Part shown: positions 50,000 through 59,698 of the stretch, one piece after another
Position numbering within the stretch: position 1 is the first letter of the stretch
Layout of the letters: each line of letters starts with the position of its first letter
Assembly: GCA_964602655.1 (NCBI GenBank)
Contig: CAZRSF010000015.1
Span: 1 to 64,000 of the forward strand
DNA length: 64,000 bases
Direction of reading: 5' to 3'
DNA from: Moduliflexus sp964602655
GTDB lineage: Bacteria; Moduliflexota; Moduliflexia; Moduliflexales; Moduliflexaceae
Notes under the pieces: generated by a model
What the model saw: only the letters and a program-made list of their open reading frames with translations
What the model was told of the DNA's origin: nothing
The model's database searches: none
Position numbers and translations under genes: made by a program

Positions 50000-51940
50000 T
50001 TATGCGGCGCTGCTGCGCAGGGTGAAATGAAAGGTGGCGCCTTTGCCTGGTTTGCTTTCGACCCAGATCGTGCCGCCGTTTTGTTCCACTAATTCGCGGC
50101 AAAGAATCAGACCTAAGCCCGTGCCTTCTTCGCCTGCCGTGCCGATGTGGGTATATTGCGTGTCAAGTTGCAGCAGGCGAGGCATCATTTCCACCGGAAT
50201 GCCCACGCCGGTATCCGAGACGACCACTTCAACCAATCCGTCGCGTTGAGAGAAACTTGAAATCGTCACGCTGCCGCCAGCGGAGGTAAATTTGATCGCG
50301 TTCGAAATCAGGTTGCGGAAAATCGTATTGACCATGCTTTCATCCGCATACGCAATGGCGCGTTCTGAAATCTCGTTGCGAAGAGAAATCAGCTTCTTTT
50401 CCGCTTGCGGCAAGAGGAGATCGACATTTTCTACGGCAATCTCATGTAGTTGAAGCGGCTTCGGCACGCAATCCATCAGGCCGCGCTGAATTTTCGACCA
50501 GGTGAGAAGGTTTTCCAACAGGGCGTATAGGCGCTCTGCGGCACCGAAGAGCCGCTGGGCGAGATTTCTGATTCGGTCTTTGTCGTACCGATCGATGTTC
50601 AGCACCAGGAGTTCGGCAAATCCTAAGAGTACGCTGAACGGATTTTTCAAATCGTGGGAAATAATCGAAAAGAAGCGATCTTTGCTGGCATTCAGTTCGC
50701 GCAGTTGCGCGTTTTTCTCTTTCAATTCATTGTGCGCGGCAAGGAGTTCGGCTTGCGCCTTTTTCACGTCGGTAATGTCGCGCGAGATGCCCATCACGCC
50801 GACGACATCTCCGTCCGTGCCATATAGCTTCGAGGCCGAGAGCAGGCAGGGGAAAAGGTCGCCGTTTTTGCGCCGGTTCATCACTTCGCGAATCACTTGC
50901 CCGTCTTGTTGCATCAGGTGTTGAATCTGATTGGATTCCTCTGCCGACGCATACAGCATTTCGATGGTGTGGCCGACCACTTCGGCGGCATCATAGCCGA
51001 AGACATCGGCGGCAGCCTTATTGAACTCGACAATCCGCCGCTCTTTGTTGACGGTGATAATCATATCCAGCGAGCATTCGATGACGCTGCTGGCGTATTT
51101 CTGCGATTCGAACACCGCTTTTTCCGCCTGTTTGCGCCAGGTCACGTCGCGAATCGCCGCCACGCGAACCTGTCGTCCCTGATACGGCATTTCTTTCGTT
51201 TGAATCTCGACCGGAAACGTGCTGCCATCTTTCCGAACGCCTTCGCCTTCGGTGAGGTTTTCGAATTTCGTGTGGATATTGCTCAAAATGCCGTGTTCGA
51301 ACTCTGCCATCATCAAATCCAGGGCATTATTGCCAATCAGTTCGTCGCGGTGATATCCGAATAACGTTTCCATGACGTGGTTGACTTCGAGAATCAATCC
51401 CCTGTCATGCACGATGACGCCTTCGAATGTCGCTTCTGCCAACATTTTGAACCGTTCCTCGCTTTCGCGCAAGGCATTTTCCATGCGTTCGCGTTCGGTA
51501 ATTTCTTGTTGCAGCCGCTCATTCTGTTCCTGAAGGCGCTTTTGTAAATTCCTGATTCGCAGATGGGTCGAGATGCGCGCAAAGGCTTCTTCATATTGAA
51601 ATGGCCGGGTGATGTAGTCCACGCCGCCGACCTCGAATCCTTTGACTTTATCAACCGTTTCAGCCAATGTGCTCATAAACATGACCGGAATATGGCTGGT
51701 CGCGGACGCCTCTTTCAATCGGCGGCAGATTTCGAATCCGTTCAGGCCGGGCAGAAAGACGTCTAACAGAATCAGGTCAACGTCCTCTTCTCTGGCGTAT
51801 TTCATGGCGTCCTGCCCGTTATTCAGAATCAGCGCAGAGAGTCCGCGGAAACGGAGATAATCGGCAAACGGCCCTAATCCCATCGGATTCTCCGTGACCA
51901 ATAAAAGCGTTGAGAGTGGCATGTCATCGTAGCGCTGCAT
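50000..51940 (-). CDS. Hybrid sensor histidine kinase (REC-PAS-PAS-HisKA-HATPase)
   Basis: The 646-residue cytoplasmic protein begins with a receiver domain (about 10-128; phospho-acceptor Asp in LILLDVFLPGLNG). Two PAS domains follow (about 165-280 and 290-410). The dimerisation domain has the His in FFSIISHDLKNPF, and the ATPase has NLISNAIKF (N box), VSDTGVGIP (G1) and GTGLGLILC (G2). A receiver at the N-terminus suggests it acts downstream of another kinase, perhaps the one encoded next to it. ATG 51940 follows AGGAGAA. No output regulator is adjacent. Confidence 0.92.
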   Translation of the reverse strand: MQRYDDMPLSTLLLVTENPMGLGPFADYLRFRGLSALILNNGQDAMKYAREEDVDLILLDVFLPGLNGFEICRRLKEASATSHIPVMFMSTLAETVDKVKGFEVGGVDYITRPFQYEEAFARISTHLRIRNLQKRLQEQNERLQQEITERERMENALRESEERFKMLAEATFEGVIVHDRGLILEVNHVMETLFGYHRDELIGNNALDLMMAEFEHGILSNIHTKFENLTEGEGVRKDGSTFPVEIQTKEMPYQGRQVRVAAIRDVTWRKQAEKAVFESQKYASSVIECSLDMIITVNKERRIVEFNKAAADVFGYDAAEVVGHTIEMLYASAEESNQIQHLMQQDGQVIREVMNRRKNGDLFPCLLSASKLYGTDGDVVGVMGISRDITDVKKAQAELLAAHNELKEKNAQLRELNASKDRFFSIISHDLKNPFSVLLGFAELLVLNIDRYDKDRIRNLAQRLFGAAERLYALLENLLTWSKIQRGLMDCVPKPLQLHEIAVENVDLLLPQAEKKLISLRNEISERAIAYADESMVNTIFRNLISNAIKFTSAGGSVTISSFSQRDGLVEVVVSDTGVGIPVEMMPRLLQLDTQYTHIGTAGEEGTGLGLILCRELVEQNGGTIWVESKPGKGATFHFTLRSSAA

Positions 51941-52105
51941 ACGCGTTCTCCTGAAAAGTGGGTTGGCCGAGATGCTTAAATTCCGGATGTTTTGTTGTCA
52001 ATAAAAACGTGCCAATATGTATTTAGATATGAACCTGGCCTATCTGTTTAAGCGCGACAAGGATTTTTGTCACGATTGTGTTGTCGTCATTGTCTCTGCA
52101 TTCGA

Positions 52106-54604
52106 TCATTTTTTCCGAGCCGGAAGCGTAAAGCGAAAGGTCGTCCCCTCGCCAAGCTGACTTTCCGCCCAGATCGTGCCGCCGTTGCGTTCCACCAATT
52201 CCCGACACAAAATCAAGCCGAGGCCGGTGCCACGTTCGCCTGCCGTTCCGACATTGCTATGCTGGACATCTATGCGAAAGAGCTTGGCAAGGTCTTCTGC
52301 CGACATGCCTGTTCCTGTGTCGCGCACGCTGACCTCAACCTGCGTGTCGCTGCGAGAAGCGGAGATGTCGATCCGATCCCCCTCCGTCGTGAACTTCAAC
52401 GCATTGGACGCCAAATTGCGAATCACCGTACTCACCATGCCATAATCGGCAAAAGCGATTGTCCGGGGTGGAATCGTATTCGCGAGGATGATGTTCTTTT
52501 GCTCTGATTTCGCGAGAAACAGGTCTCGGTTTTCCTCGCCGATGTCGCGCAGATCAATATCTTCAGGGCGATATTCCATGACGCCGCGTTGAATGCGCGA
52601 CCAGGTCAGCAGATTCTCCAGCAGCATGTGCAAGCGTTCGGCGGCGGCGTACATGCGAGTGAGGAATTCTTTCGCGCGTTCCGGCGTATAGTGTTCGAAA
52701 TTTTCTCGCAATAATTCCGTCATGCCGAGAATCACGCTGAGCGGGCTGCGGAGATCGTGCGAAATAATCGAGAAGAATTTATCTTTGCTGGCATTGACTT
52801 CTTGCAGTTCGCGGTTTTTTTGCTGCAATTCGTTGTGCGCAGCCAGGAGCGCGAGTTCCGCCTGCTTCTGCTCCGAGATGTCTTCGCAGACGGTGACGCG
52901 GCCAAGATAGCCGCCATGCTCATCGTGCAGCGGCGTGGAAATCAGTTCGACCGGAAACGTCGAACCATCCTTGTGCACATTGATGCGTTCTCGTTTCCAG
53001 TAAGGAGTATGAGCTTCCGGCTGATTCAACGGCGTCTCCGCTGCTGGTTCTTGCTGCTCCGGAGCAAAAATCGACGCCGGAAACCCAAGCGCGTCTTCGA
53101 CGGTATAGCCGTGCTGCCGGGCGTCTGCCGGATTGATATAGACGATAAGTCCATCGGGATCGGTGATGGTGATCCCGACTTCTGTCGTTTCCATCGCCTT
53201 TTCTAACTTGCGCAGCGTCAATTCCACGCGTTTGCGTTCCGCAATTTCTTGCTGTAATTGGGTGTTCGAGGTGCGCAGTTCCGTCGTGCGTTCCGCCACG
53301 CTGCGTTCAAGAAGCAGGTTTTGTTCCCGAACGAGGCGTTCGTTTTCCTTTGCGGCGCGTAACGCCTGCGCATTTGCGCCCGCTTTTTCCGATTTGAGCA
53401 GATTGACTTGATTCGAAAGCGCTAACGACACAAAGGCTAAGGCGAACGCTGATCCGATACGAAGGCCGCGTCCACCGACCCACTCCATCGGAATCAGGTT
53501 ATACATGCCGAGGACTTCGACGAACGCGCCCGCAAAAAAGACGCCCCACGACAACAGATACAGGATTGCCGGTTTGTAGCCTTTGCGCAAGCAGACAACG
53601 GCGAAGGCAATCAAGAGCAGCGGGCCGGGGAGCGCTAAACCGACGATCACCTGAGGCAGCGCAGAATGGCGGGTCAGGACGAACAGCGCCGTGAGGAATC
53701 CCCATATCCAACGCAACGCGACCGTTGCGAGATGCGGCAGGCGGGCGTATTCCGGCAGCCGTAAAAATTGGTCGCTGAACCAGAGCGACAGAATGGACGT
53801 AATACCGACAAAGGCGTTGAGCGACACGTCGTTCCACCAGGGCAACGTCGGCCAGAGATATTGATACGCGAACCCTTCGTTGCTCGACAACATAATTATC
53901 AACGCCGTAAGCAGCAGCACGTATTTTCCGTAAATCGGTTCTTTCATCATCAAAAAGAGCAGCAGGTTATACCCTAACATCATCAGGAGCATGCCATAAA
54001 AGAGGCCGGAACCGAATTGCTGATGATATTCGCGCATCGTAAACGCGAATGGCCGCCAGAGCGTGATGGCGATAGCCATGCGGCCTTTGTTCTGAAAACG
54101 GAGGTAATACGTGGCCTCTTGGTGCGCTGCGAACTCGAGTCGAAAGACAAAATTCCGATGCGGAATGTCGCGCTGTCGAAACGGCACGGTATCGCCGACC
54201 TCTTTTGTCGAGACAAGCGTTCCTTCGCGAAATTCATACACCTGAATATGGTCTATGAACGGATTGCCGATTTCCATCAGCCATTCGGTAAGATGCGCCG
54301 CCTGATTCTGCACGGTAAAACGCACCCAATAGGCCGACGACGAGAAGCCGAAATTGGGGATCATTTGCGTACTGCGAGAAAACGTTGCCACTGCCGATAC
54401 GGGAGAGACCACGTCATCAATGGTTAGCTCGCCTGTCTGGTCTTCGAAAATTTCTAACACCGGGCCAATCGGATAGGTCTGCTCTGTTTCAGTCAAGATA
54501 ACGCGAGCGCCAGCCGGAGCGATTGCTCCGTTCAGCGGCATGGCCGCAGCCGCGATCTGCCCGAAAAGCATGATGACACACACACAAGACACTCTCCATC
54601 GCAT
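52106..54604 (-). CDS. 7TMR-DISM sensor histidine kinase
   Basis: The 832-residue protein has an N-terminal signal segment and a periplasmic DISMED2-type beta domain (about 40-185). Seven membrane helices follow (about 190-400), then a coiled coil and one PAS domain (about 465-585). The dimerisation domain has the His in FFSIISHDLRSPLSV, and an ATPase ends the protein (NALKFT, VRDTGTGMS, GTGLGLILC). The sensor domain probably binds carbohydrates or other small molecules. The cytoplasmic half is clearly related to that of the next gene, 165 bases downstream, suggesting a duplication and perhaps a relay. Confidence 0.92.
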   Translation of the reverse strand: MRWRVSCVCVIMLFGQIAAAAMPLNGAIAPAGARVILTETEQTYPIGPVLEIFEDQTGELTIDDVVSPVSAVATFSRSTQMIPNFGFSSSAYWVRFTVQNQAAHLTEWLMEIGNPFIDHIQVYEFREGTLVSTKEVGDTVPFRQRDIPHRNFVFRLEFAAHQEATYYLRFQNKGRMAIAITLWRPFAFTMREYHQQFGSGLFYGMLLMMLGYNLLLFLMMKEPIYGKYVLLLTALIIMLSSNEGFAYQYLWPTLPWWNDVSLNAFVGITSILSLWFSDQFLRLPEYARLPHLATVALRWIWGFLTALFVLTRHSALPQVIVGLALPGPLLLIAFAVVCLRKGYKPAILYLLSWGVFFAGAFVEVLGMYNLIPMEWVGGRGLRIGSAFALAFVSLALSNQVNLLKSEKAGANAQALRAAKENERLVREQNLLLERSVAERTTELRTSNTQLQQEIAERKRVELTLRKLEKAMETTEVGITITDPDGLIVYINPADARQHGYTVEDALGFPASIFAPEQQEPAAETPLNQPEAHTPYWKRERINVHKDGSTFPVELISTPLHDEHGGYLGRVTVCEDISEQKQAELALLAAHNELQQKNRELQEVNASKDKFFSIISHDLRSPLSVILGMTELLRENFEHYTPERAKEFLTRMYAAAERLHMLLENLLTWSRIQRGVMEYRPEDIDLRDIGEENRDLFLAKSEQKNIILANTIPPRTIAFADYGMVSTVIRNLASNALKFTTEGDRIDISASRSDTQVEVSVRDTGTGMSAEDLAKLFRIDVQHSNVGTAGERGTGLGLILCRELVERNGGTIWAESQLGEGTTFRFTLPARKK

Positions 54605-54657
54605 CGTATGATTTCTCTTGAAGGTTGGTGAATTAGCGTCTTTGTCCCGCGTTTATA

Positions 54658-55548
54658 TTATGTTCGACACCAGCGAACGCCATGAGTTGAAAAATCCAAT
54701 TCAATCATTCCGGCATCAACAAGATACGCTAAGCATGATCGGAACGTACTGCCGATAAGCACGTACTGATTAGGATTCATGGCAATGTCATACTCTCGAC
54801 AGATACGCGCTAATATGTCGTCGAATGAGACGGCATCATCGCAGCAGGCAGAGACCTTGTCAAGAATCTCCTGAACCTGCCGCAGATTCCGTTGAATTAA
54901 GGGCGTGATTTCTGTGAGCAGATCGCCATGTCCAGGGGCGTAATACGCGGCGTGTTCTGTCTGAAGCCGCTCTAATGTGGCGAAATGCGCATGAATATCA
55001 TAGAGAAAGAAAATATGATATTTTTGCAGAATCACGTCAGGAAACACGCTGTCTGCGATGAAGATCACGTCATCTGGCGTTCGAACGGCAATCATGTCGA
55101 AAAAATGACCGGGAATCGGAATGGCTTCCAGTCCTGTTTGGAGGATTGCGCCGGAATTGGGGATGATGTCGGTCACGGTCGAAGAGGCCGCCATGAGAAA
55201 TTTATTGCGCAGCGCATTCATCGGAAATCCGCCGAACAGAAACGCCGGTTCCAAGATGGGATGCTGAATAAAGGCCGCTTCCAGCGACGTGGTCGCAATC
55301 CGGCAGGTCGTTTTCTGCTGCAAAAACGCATTGCCGCCGATATGGTCGCCGTTCGAATGCGTATTGATAATCAGTTCCAACGTCCAATTCCGCGCAGTGA
55401 GAAGTTTGAAAATCTGCCGTCCCGCTTCCTTGTCGTTGCCGCTGTCAATCAGCGTTACCCGCCCCTCTCGTTCGTATATGCCGATATTGGCCGGAGCCGG
55501 GATCATATACGTATTGCCTGCAATCTGCTGAATCTCTAATGTCGCCAT
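54658..55548 (-). CDS. MBL-fold metallo-hydrolase
   Basis: The 296-residue protein has the metallo-beta-lactamase metal motif NTHSNGDHIGGN; the usual second His of HxHxDH is Asn, as in a known subset. Further ligands are PIPGHFFDMIAV, FIADSV and the HGDLL loop. A helical C-terminus follows. The HxNxDH variant can still bind one or two metals. Its reaction is unknown; members include thioesterases and glyoxalase II-like enzymes. It starts at ATG 55548 and overlaps no neighbour. Confidence 0.85.
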   Translation of the reverse strand: MATLEIQQIAGNTYMIPAPANIGIYEREGRVTLIDSGNDKEAGRQIFKLLTARNWTLELIINTHSNGDHIGGNAFLQQKTTCRIATTSLEAAFIQHPILEPAFLFGGFPMNALRNKFLMAASSTVTDIIPNSGAILQTGLEAIPIPGHFFDMIAVRTPDDVIFIADSVFPDVILQKYHIFFLYDIHAHFATLERLQTEHAAYYAPGHGDLLTEITPLIQRNLRQVQEILDKVSACCDDAVSFDDILARICREYDIAMNPNQYVLIGSTFRSCLAYLVDAGMIELDFSTHGVRWCRT

Positions 55549-55918
55549 CGCGTCCTTTCGTTGATTGAATTCTTACTTCTAAAGGTCTTTATAATTATTT
55601 GCGAGCAAGCATGAGGGAAATTATATGAATCGTCAAGCTTATTTTGGCGGGAACTCGTTTTCTCTCTTGACAATTTGAAGTAGCTTGACACAGAAAGGGT
55701 CTTTCATAATTGTGTCAGTCGCGATACGAACGAGATACAGGGCAGTGTTCGTCCAGTGCGGATTTTGCTTGTGTGGAAACAATCATAAGTTTGGCGATCA
55801 TTCATATCGTATATCGATCATCTACTGTTACATGTATCTGAACCCCATTTTCGCGAATTGCTCCCAGCTATTGAGGCGTTAGAACGAAGTCAACCAACTG
55901 AATGATTCTGAGGAATAT
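55549..55918. other. Intergenic region of 370 bases
   Basis: This is an A+T-rich divergent spacer between the MBL hydrolase and PPOX-like genes. It contains two TTGACA-type hexamers (55667-55672 and 55685-55690), but neither has a well-spaced -10 box. I found no gene or repeat. Confidence 0.5.
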
Positions 55919-56404
55919 ATGGAATCGTATCATCCCAAGCGGAAAAGAAATGAAATCATTGATGATCATGAAATACAGCGATTATTCGCGAAGGGCAAAT
56001 ATGTCACAATCGCAATGGCAAAAGATCATATACCTTATCTTGTCACATTGAGCTATGGATACGATACAACGAATCATTGTCTGTATTTCCATTGTGCGAA
56101 TAAAGGCGATAAGCTTGATTATATTCGCGCAAATGCCAATGTATGTGGAACAATCATCGAGGATCATGGATATTTAGAGACTCAATGCGATCATGATTAT
56201 TCATCGTTAGTCATTCGCGGCCAAATGATAATTGTTGAGAGTTTGGAAGAAAAAAAACATGGCTTAAACGTGTTATTACATCATTTGGAAAAGAATCCAA
56301 CGCCGATATTTGAGAGAAATATTAAAAATGATCAATCCTACGCCGGCGTGACAATATTAAAACTCGTCATTCGCTCTGTTATTGGAAAAAAGTATGTTGG
56401 ATAG
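55919..56404 (+). CDS. Pyridoxamine 5'-phosphate oxidase-fold protein (NimA-like)
   Basis: The 161-residue protein shows the split-barrel flavin-binding fold: EIQRLFAKGKYVTIAMAKD, IPYLVTLSYGYD, LYFHCANKGDKLDYIRAN and a SSLVIRGQMIIVE strand. This resembles NimA-type and other FMN-binding PPOX family proteins. Such proteins reduce nitroimidazoles or bind F420, FMN or heme; the substrate is unknown. The gene is visibly A+T-rich compared with those on either side, which suggests a different origin. It ends just before the thioesterase start. Confidence 0.8.
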   Translation: MESYHPKRKRNEIIDDHEIQRLFAKGKYVTIAMAKDHIPYLVTLSYGYDTTNHCLYFHCANKGDKLDYIRANANVCGTIIEDHGYLETQCDHDYSSLVIRGQMIIVESLEEKKHGLNVLLHHLEKNPTPIFERNIKNDQSYAGVTILKLVIRSVIGKKYVG

Positions 56405-56414
56405 AAAGAGGGAT

Positions 56415-56891
56415 ATGGAGCAATTTCAATTTCCGCTCACGTTTCATGTCCGCGATTATGAGTGCGATTTTCAAGGCATTGTGAATAATGCAACATATTT
56501 GCATTACGTCGAACATTGCCGTCACGAATACGCCAAATATCTTGGGCTGGATGTGGTTGCCCTTGCCAAACAGGGGATCAATTTAGTCGTGATTCGCGCA
56601 GAATTGGATTATAAACAGCCGTTGCGCAGCGGTGATACCTTTGTTGTCAGCACGACGCTCGAACGAGTGTCTCGAATTCGATTGGCATTTCTGCATACGA
56701 TATATCGCCCCGGCGCGGTCAATGACAGCGAAAATGACCGGTATCTTCCTGAACGAGACACGCTGATCGCACAGGCGCGGATACTCGTCACGGCAATGAA
56801 TGATCGGGGGCGACCGTTCTGGCCTGAACAATTACATGCGCTTTTTCAGAATGTTGTCTTCCCCCTCAACCCAAACGTGCCAGAATCATAG
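56415..56891 (+). CDS. Acyl-CoA thioesterase (4HBT/hotdog family)
   Basis: The start is taken as ATG 56415 (MEQFQFPLTFHVRDYE) after AAAGAGG; earlier in-frame starts overlap the previous gene. The 158-residue protein has the hotdog fold motif of 4-hydroxybenzoyl-CoA thioesterase-like enzymes: VRDYECDFQGIVNNATYLHYVEHCRHEY, with the Asp-Gly-Val/Ile catalytic region, then IRAELDYKQPLRSGD. It should hydrolyse an acyl-CoA or acyl-ACP thioester. The start follows the PPOX gene by 10 bases; the isomerase gene starts about 100 bases after its stop. Confidence 0.88.
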   Translation: MEQFQFPLTFHVRDYECDFQGIVNNATYLHYVEHCRHEYAKYLGLDVVALAKQGINLVVIRAELDYKQPLRSGDTFVVSTTLERVSRIRLAFLHTIYRPGAVNDSENDRYLPERDTLIAQARILVTAMNDRGRPFWPEQLHALFQNVVFPLNPNVPES

Positions 56892-56991
56892 AATGAAACA
56901 CGCGGATAAACAATTCACGCAAGCAGAACAGCCTCAAGATTCTCGGCGAGAAGCCTGGAAGCGCTTATTTTCTCAAAAATGGGGCGATTTT

Positions 56992-57975
56992 ATGATCCCG
57001 AAAACATTGACATTGCGAGTTGGCGAATTTTTGGAAGCAGAAGCAGATGCGATTGATCGAGTGGTGGCGCAGTTAGAGCCAGACCAGATCGAACGCGCCC
57101 TGATGTTGTTGGCAGAATGTCAGCAGAAAATTGTGGTGATTGGCGTCGGGAAATCCGGGATTATCGCTCAAAAAATTGCCGCCACGATTTGCAGCATCGG
57201 CACGGTTGCGGTGATGCTGCATCCTGGCGACGCCATGCACGGAGACCTCGGCGTCGCGCGAGCAGGGGATGTCGCATTCGTGTTAAGCGCCAGCGGAGAG
57301 ACCGATGAGATTCTCTATCTGCTGCCGCATCTGAAACGGCGCGGCATTCCGATTATTGCGATTGTCGGCAATCTTGATTCGACATTAGCCCGTCAATCTG
57401 ACGTGGTGATCAATGCCACGATCGATCGCGAAATCTGCCCGTTGAACTTAGCGCCGACCGCCAGCACGACCGTCGCGCTGGCATTAGGGGACGCGCTGGC
57501 CATGACGTTGATGGAACTCAAACAGGTGAAACCGGAAGATTTTGCCAGCAACCATCCGGCGGGACGTCTTGGCAAGCGCTTGACCGTCAACGTCGGCGAT
57601 CTTATGCACGCGGAAGCCGGGCAGACAACCTTGACGCCGCAGGCATCGTGGCTTGATGTCATCAGTGCCATCACGCGCGGCGGCATGGGCGCAGTCAATG
57701 TCATTGATGACGCCGGACATCTGGCCGGATTGATTACTGACGGCGATTTGCGCCGGTGCATACAAAAGACCAGGCCGTCGGATTTGGAAACGCTGACGGC
57801 TCAAATGATTATGACGCCTCATCCCATTGTGGTTTCTCCAGAGAAATTAGCGTATGATGCGTTGCAATTGATGGAAAATCGTCCGTCGCAAATCAGCGTG
57901 CTGCCTGTTGTGGATGAGGATGGAGTGTGCCTTGGGTTGGTGCGCTTGCATGACATCGTACGCTATGGTTTGTAG
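56992..57975 (+). CDS. kdsD: D-arabinose-5-phosphate isomerase (KpsF/GutQ/KdsD family)
   Basis: The start is taken as ATG 56992 (MIPKTLTLRVGEFLEAEADAI); upstream frames are open but lack homology. The 327-residue length matches E. coli KdsD. A SIS domain (about 35-170) has VIGVGKSGIIAQKIA and LSASGETDEI and catalytic-region residues LHPGDAMHGDLG. It is followed by two CBS domains (about 205-325). The enzyme makes arabinose-5-phosphate, the first step to Kdo in lipopolysaccharide, and so implies an outer membrane with LPS. The other Kdo genes are not near. Confidence 0.93.
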   Translation: MIPKTLTLRVGEFLEAEADAIDRVVAQLEPDQIERALMLLAECQQKIVVIGVGKSGIIAQKIAATICSIGTVAVMLHPGDAMHGDLGVARAGDVAFVLSASGETDEILYLLPHLKRRGIPIIAIVGNLDSTLARQSDVVINATIDREICPLNLAPTASTTVALALGDALAMTLMELKQVKPEDFASNHPAGRLGKRLTVNVGDLMHAEAGQTTLTPQASWLDVISAITRGGMGAVNVIDDAGHLAGLITDGDLRRCIQKTRPSDLETLTAQMIMTPHPIVVSPEKLAYDALQLMENRPSQISVLPVVDEDGVCLGLVRLHDIVRYGL

Positions 57976-58085
57976 GGCGACCGCAGCCCGAACCGGGACG
58001 TTCGGACTTGAAAAATTATTGAAACGATATAGTTATCGGTAGTGGTCTATATAAGACATTGGAACGGATAGAGGAGAATGGCAGC

Positions 58086-59450
58086 ATGGGCAACCTTCGT
58101 ATTCTGGTGATTGATGACAGCCCCTCGACGCGTCGAGGGCTCATCGAATTGCTTCATCCATTACGAGCCGATATTGAAGAAGCGAGCAATGGCAACGAAG
58201 GACTGGCAATTGCGGAATCTGCGCATATTGACTTGATTGTCACTGACATGGAGATGCCAGGAATGGATGGACTGGACCTGTGTCAACATCTTCAGGGAAA
58301 TCCGGTCACGCGCGGCATCCCGGTCATTATCGTCAGCGCGTTCGATTCCGAAGGAGATATCGATCTCGGCTTTCAGGCTGGCGCCTGGGCGTATGTCTCC
58401 AAACGGGAAGCTCCTGCCGAGTTGTTGAAAACCATCGAAGAGGTGCTGTCGAAATTCAGCTTTCATCGGGAACGGCTGATTATGGTGGTAGATGACTCGC
58501 GCTTGGTCTGCCGCATGGTCAAAGAAGGATTGGAACGCGCCGGTTTTCAAGTCGTGACCGCGAAAAACGGACGCATTGCCTACGAGTTGATTACGCATCG
58601 CAAACCGGATTTGATCCTCAGCGATCTCGATATGCCGGTCATGAATGGTTTCGAGTTGTGCGACGCGCTGCATGCGTCCTCGGATTATGGCTCGATCCCG
58701 TTTGTCGTGATGAGCACGATCAGCGACCGCGCCCACATGAAACGCATCATCCGGCGCGGCGCAGTCTCCTATATTGTCAAACCGTTCAACATGGATCAGA
58801 TGGTCATTCTGGTCGAACGTCTGCTGTCCGATCAATTTCAAATCCTGGTGAAAGAGCGAGAGCGGCTGGAATCCGAACGCACGTTAATGCTCAGCAGCAT
58901 TGCCAGCCTGATTTCCGCGCTTGAAGCGCGAGACCCTTACACTCGCGGTCATTCCGAGACGGTGGCCGAGATTGTCTCCGGCATGGCGACGCTGATGAAC
59001 GCGAGTTATGAAGAAATCGAAATGGCGACGATTGGCGGACGACTGCACGATATTGGCAAAATCGGCATTCGCGACGATATTCTGTTCAAACCCGGCGGAC
59101 TCACGCCGCAGGAATTCGATGCGATCAAACAGCATCCGATTATCGGCGCGAATATCCTGAAACCGATTGCCAGCCTGGCGGATGTGGTTTCGATGGTGCT
59201 GTATCATCATGAACGCCCCGACGGACGCGGCTATCCGTATGGATTGACGTCAGTGCCGTTCTGGGCTGGCCTGGTCTCTGTCGCTGATATTTACTCCGCG
59301 TTACGCAGCAAACGTCCGTACCAGGAATCTATGCCAGAAGAAAAAGTGCTGCAAATTATTCATGACGTGCGCGGCACGCAATTGACAGAAGAAAGCGTAG
59401 AACTCTTCATGGCCTGGCACGCCACCAAAAATTCGAAACGTGAACGATAA
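58086..59450 (+). CDS. Response regulator with two receiver domains and an HD-GYP domain
   Basis: The start is ATG 58086 (MGNLRILVIDDSPS) after AGAGGAG. The 454-residue protein has two REC domains (Asp in LIVTDMEMPGMDG and in LILSDLDMPVMNG). A short helix follows, then an HD-GYP domain with TRGHSETVAEIV, GGRLHDIGKIGI, HPIIGANIL and HHERPDGRGYPYGL. HD-GYP domains degrade cyclic di-GMP, so it links phosphorylation to that messenger. The second REC is uncommon and may serve as a dimer or cross-talk module. No kinase gene is adjacent; the orphan kinases upstream are candidates. Confidence 0.93.
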   Translation: MGNLRILVIDDSPSTRRGLIELLHPLRADIEEASNGNEGLAIAESAHIDLIVTDMEMPGMDGLDLCQHLQGNPVTRGIPVIIVSAFDSEGDIDLGFQAGAWAYVSKREAPAELLKTIEEVLSKFSFHRERLIMVVDDSRLVCRMVKEGLERAGFQVVTAKNGRIAYELITHRKPDLILSDLDMPVMNGFELCDALHASSDYGSIPFVVMSTISDRAHMKRIIRRGAVSYIVKPFNMDQMVILVERLLSDQFQILVKERERLESERTLMLSSIASLISALEARDPYTRGHSETVAEIVSGMATLMNASYEEIEMATIGGRLHDIGKIGIRDDILFKPGGLTPQEFDAIKQHPIIGANILKPIASLADVVSMVLYHHERPDGRGYPYGLTSVPFWAGLVSVADIYSALRSKRPYQESMPEEKVLQIIHDVRGTQLTEESVELFMAWHATKNSKRER

Positions 59451-59698
59451 ATTGTCCTGTGTTCCTCCCGTAAATTTTTTGCTCGATCCAGACTTATTCC
59501 TTGCGTTTCAATCTTTTATCAGATACCATATCCGTCACATTCGAGAGAATAGGCGCAATGAACGCGAGGAGATCGCGTTTTTGCGTTTCTCCGAATTTTC
59601 TTATTGACCGGATTTGACTTATTGGTTCGATTGGCCGAAAAATGTGCGTATTCATACCAACAACTTGAATGTGCTTGAGAAGAGAGGAGGTTTCTGTC

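Noticed and set aside
55667..55710. Promoter with TTGACA upstream of the PPOX-like gene
   Set aside because: The candidate -10 (CATAAT at 55705) is 14 bases from the -35, too close for a normal promoter, and the other TTGACA has no -10.
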